DNA of 64,000 bases from Pseudomonas sp. CC120222-01a (lineage in GTDB: Bacteria; Pseudomonadota; Gammaproteobacteria; Pseudomonadales; Pseudomonadaceae), in NCBI RefSeq assembly GCF_003097235.1, contig NZ_QEQQ01000007.1, positions 124,001-188,000 of the forward strand. Reading direction: 5' to 3'. A program made the translations under genes and the position numbers. Of the stretch, positions 61,755 through 64,000 are shown piece after piece. Position 1 is the first letter of the stretch; every line of letters begins with the position of its first letter. A model generated the notes under the pieces. The model had not been told where the DNA came from and did not search any database. It was given only the letters and a program-made list of their open reading frames with translations.

Positions 61755-64000
61755 ATGCAGGGTGCCAACGCGTCGCTTCACAAGAATACGCCTGAAGTCA
61801 GCGTCTCCGACAGCCGAGGGCTGACTGTCCGCAGTATTCGTTTTCACCGCCATCCAGATAGCACTGGCTCAACGGATTGTCGGATATCCCTCCTTCATTT
61901 CAATGCACGTGGCCACAACGTGCAAAGCATAGACCCGCGGCTGGCCCAATCCCGCCGCGATGCACCAGATGCCCCACCCAATCTGTTGTTGCAGCCAACT
62001 CTGACCGGGGCGGTCGTACGTACTCAGAGTGTCGATGCTGGCATTCTGCTTGCTTTGGATGATTGCGCAGGGCGGTCACTGATGCGTCGCAGCGGCGTGG
62101 GGGTCACCCGTCGCTGGAATTACCAGCCGACGGCCATGTCAGGGCGACTATTCGCACTTGATGAGCAGGCAGAGGGCGCCGAGCGTGCAGTGTGCGAGCG
62201 CTGGATCTGGGCGCTTGATGGTGCTGTCGAGCGAGCGAGTAATCTGGTAGGCGAGTGTGTGCGCCACTATGACACGGGCGGCCTGCAGCAGGTGCGCAGC
62301 ATCGCTTTGACGGGGACGCCACTGCTCGTTGCCCGGCAAATGCTGAGGGACGCCGAGCGGCCTGAATGGCTTGGCGAGCATGAGCAAGGCTGGCAGGCAA
62401 AGCTGGAGCCCATCATCCACGTCAGTGGGTGTAGCGCCGACGCCACCGGCGCGGCACTGACGCAAACCGATGCGCGGGGGCATCGGCAGCGCCATGCCTA
62501 CGATGTGGCTGGCCGTTTGAGCAGCTGTTCGGTGCGTGTGCAAGGCGAGGAGCACGAGCGCCGTGTGCTTGAGGCCTTGGCCTGGACAGCCGTGGGGCAG
62601 AAGCAGCGGGAACTGCATGGCAATGGCGTACTGACCCAATACCTATATGAAGCGCAGACGCAGCGTGTGTCAGCCATCAGGACGGAACGCCCGGAGGACC
62701 ATCCGGCTGGGGCTCGATTGCTGCAATGCCTGCGCTACGTCTATGACCCCGTGGGCAATGTGGCCAGCGTGGGCAACGCTGCGCAGACTACTCGGTTCTG
62801 GCGTAATCAAAAGGTGTCGGCAGAAAACACGTTCATCCATGACAGCCTTTACCAGCTGGTGCAGGCGTGCGGCCGGGAATTGGCGGCGCACGGTCAGCAG
62901 GGGGAGGGTGTTCCGCCGGCAGTAGTGCCGTTGGCGGGTGGCCTCGAGGCGTTTACCCGTTATCGGCGCGACTACCAGTACGACAGCGGCGGCAACTTGA
63001 CCCACATCCGTCACAGTGCGCCGGGCAGCGGCAACAGCTACACCACGCAGCTGGTGGTCTCGCCCCATGGCAATCGTGCGATGCGTTGGCAGGAGGGTCT
63101 TGAGCCGGGTGATATCGAGGGGATGTTCGACAAGTCTGGTCACGCGCTGTGGTTACAGGCGGGGCAGCCTCTGCAGTGGAATCCGCGTGGCGAACTGGAG
63201 CGCGTGGTGCAGGTCGCCCGCAGCACGGGCGATGATAATGAGCATTACCGCTACGACGGGGCTGGCAGGCGCCTGTTGAAAGTCACTTCCCGGCAAAGCG
63301 GTGACGGTATCCAGCAGCGCCGGGTCTTGTACTTGCCTGGGCTCGAGCTGCGCGACCAGGCTTTCGACGGCGCCGCGCAGAAGGCGCTTGAAGTGGTTGC
63401 GGTGGGCAGTGCCGGGCGAGGGCAGGTGCGCTTGCTGCATTGGCCCGATGGGTTGACCGGTGACTCGCTGCGCTACAGCTTCGACGATCTGCTGGGCAGC
63501 AGTCAGCTGGAGCTGGATGAGCAGGGCGAGGTCATCAGCCAGGAAGAGTATTACCCCTATGGCGGTACTGCGGTGTGGACGGCACGTAGCGAGGTGGAGG
63601 CGGATTACAAGACCTTGCGCTACTCCGGGAAGGAGTGTGATGCCACCGGGTTGTACTATTACGGGTTGCGGTACTACCAGCCTTGGCTGGGGCGCTGGTT
63701 GAGTGCTGACCCTGCGGGTGTTGTCGATGGGCTGAACCTGTATCGAATGGTTCGCAACAATCCCGTCACGCTCAAGGATCAACAGGGGTTGGACCCGGTT
63801 TATCCAGTGCTATCGGCATTTCTGGCTGATGTCATGACCGATGTGAACCACGATGCCTTGGGGTTCGTCGCGTGGGGTGAGCAACTTGATTCAGCTCCGC
63901 CATGGGCTATCGCCATCTGGGGTGACAACACCTATGTGTCGACGGTGAACAGGCATATGTCCATTCGGCCGCCGGGTGAGCAGGGTTTTCCGGATTTTGT
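61755..64000 (+). CDS. RHS-repeat / TccC-like toxin protein, 3' end outside window
   Basis: An open frame from ATG 61755 (AGGGGAG 8 nt upstream) runs without a stop to the right edge: at least 748 residues. It has scattered RHS/YD repeats (YVYDPVGNV, YQYDSGGNLTHIRHS, YRYDGAGRRLLKV) and the RHS core end: EEYYPYGGTAVW, YSGKECDATGLYYYGLRYYQPWLGRWLSADP, GLNLYRMVRNNPVT. This is the pattern of Tc-toxin C subunits (TccC), which wrap a C-terminal toxin inside a shell that self-cleaves. The variable toxin domain begins about residue 680 and is only partly visible. No tccB-like gene is in the window. Confidence 0.86.
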   Translation, partial: MQGANASLHKNTPEVSVSDSRGLTVRSIRFHRHPDSTGSTDCRISLLHFNARGHNVQSIDPRLAQSRRDAPDAPPNLLLQPTLTGAVVRTQSVDAGILLALDDCAGRSLMRRSGVGVTRRWNYQPTAMSGRLFALDEQAEGAERAVCERWIWALDGAVERASNLVGECVRHYDTGGLQQVRSIALTGTPLLVARQMLRDAERPEWLGEHEQGWQAKLEPIIHVSGCSADATGAALTQTDARGHRQRHAYDVAGRLSSCSVRVQGEEHERRVLEALAWTAVGQKQRELHGNGVLTQYLYEAQTQRVSAIRTERPEDHPAGARLLQCLRYVYDPVGNVASVGNAAQTTRFWRNQKVSAENTFIHDSLYQLVQACGRELAAHGQQGEGVPPAVVPLAGGLEAFTRYRRDYQYDSGGNLTHIRHSAPGSGNSYTTQLVVSPHGNRAMRWQEGLEPGDIEGMFDKSGHALWLQAGQPLQWNPRGELERVVQVARSTGDDNEHYRYDGAGRRLLKVTSRQSGDGIQQRRVLYLPGLELRDQAFDGAAQKALEVVAVGSAGRGQVRLLHWPDGLTGDSLRYSFDDLLGSSQLELDEQGEVISQEEYYPYGGTAVWTARSEVEADYKTLRYSGKECDATGLYYYGLRYYQPWLGRWLSADPAGVVDGLNLYRMVRNNPVTLKDQQGLDPVYPVLSAFLADVMTDVNHDALGFVAWGEQLDSAPPWAIAIWGDNTYVSTVNRHMSIRPPGEQGFPDF

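Noticed and set aside
61608..61853. 81-codon minus-strand frame before the RHS gene
   Set aside because: Overlaps the RHS N-terminus and its RBS; no domain.
61084..63999. CRISPR array from repeats near the tRNA-Val genes
   Set aside because: Only two copies of one 95-bp unit, each a tRNA gene; no regular spacers.

Overview
The window looks like chromosome of a fluorescent pseudomonad of the Pseudomonas putida group. This rests on high-GC codon use, REP-type hairpins with the core gcctcttcgcgggc scattered between genes, and typical Pseudomonas gene blocks (sohB, rsmE-type csrA, modABC, galU, gor, ahpCF, nhaR next to sstT). No rRNA, CRISPR array, insertion sequence or integrase is visible.

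1-8,225 is accessory. It holds two drug/metabolite-type exporters, three short-chain dehydrogenases (one decayed), an ACS-type MFS uptake protein, an XRE-cupin regulator and two different haem-degrading-fold (PF03928) proteins, separated by AT-rich control regions. It ends at a 21-bp copy of the 3' end of tRNA-Gly(GCC) followed by a terminator, which is the expected scar of an integrative element whose other end lies left of the window.

8.3-34 kb is mixed core and niche sequence: an ArsB-like transporter, two membrane diguanylate cyclases, an O-antigen-type flippase paired with a GT25 glycosyltransferase, and a Rieske oxygenase with a divergent GlxA-type regulator and MFS uptake protein (probably for a methylated-amine-like substrate). 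It also holds a tyrosine phosphatase fused to an autotransporter barrel, an Asp-nucleophile alpha/beta hydrolase, TauE and SLC13 transporters, three small envelope proteins, and an SDR/APH-kinase/SCP2/histidine-phosphatase lipid-type group.

34-37 kb is a small accessory pocket between tRNA-Cys and tRNA-Leu. It contains a higBA toxin-antitoxin pair and an alginate-lyase-like (PL7) gene without a signal peptide, preceded by a near-consensus LexA box, then a gene-free stretch with three hairpins.

37-61 kb is mostly core: a histidine kinase / KaiC-like ATPase / single-domain response regulator operon, rsmE, a poxvirus-type topoisomerase IB, modABC behind a ModE box, nitronate monooxygenase, a thiosulfate dehydrogenase pair (tsdB-like and tsdA), galU, gor, ahpC-ahpF, yceH, sstT, nhaR, a TerC-family gene, a C39-like lipoprotein that has lost its catalytic residues, and a gamma-glutamylputrescine-oxidase-like flavoprotein.

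61.2-64 kb carries two identical tRNA-Val(GAC) genes, each with its own promoter and terminator, followed by an RHS/TccC-type toxin gene that runs off the right edge. All family calls come from reading translated sequence by eye; no database search was run.
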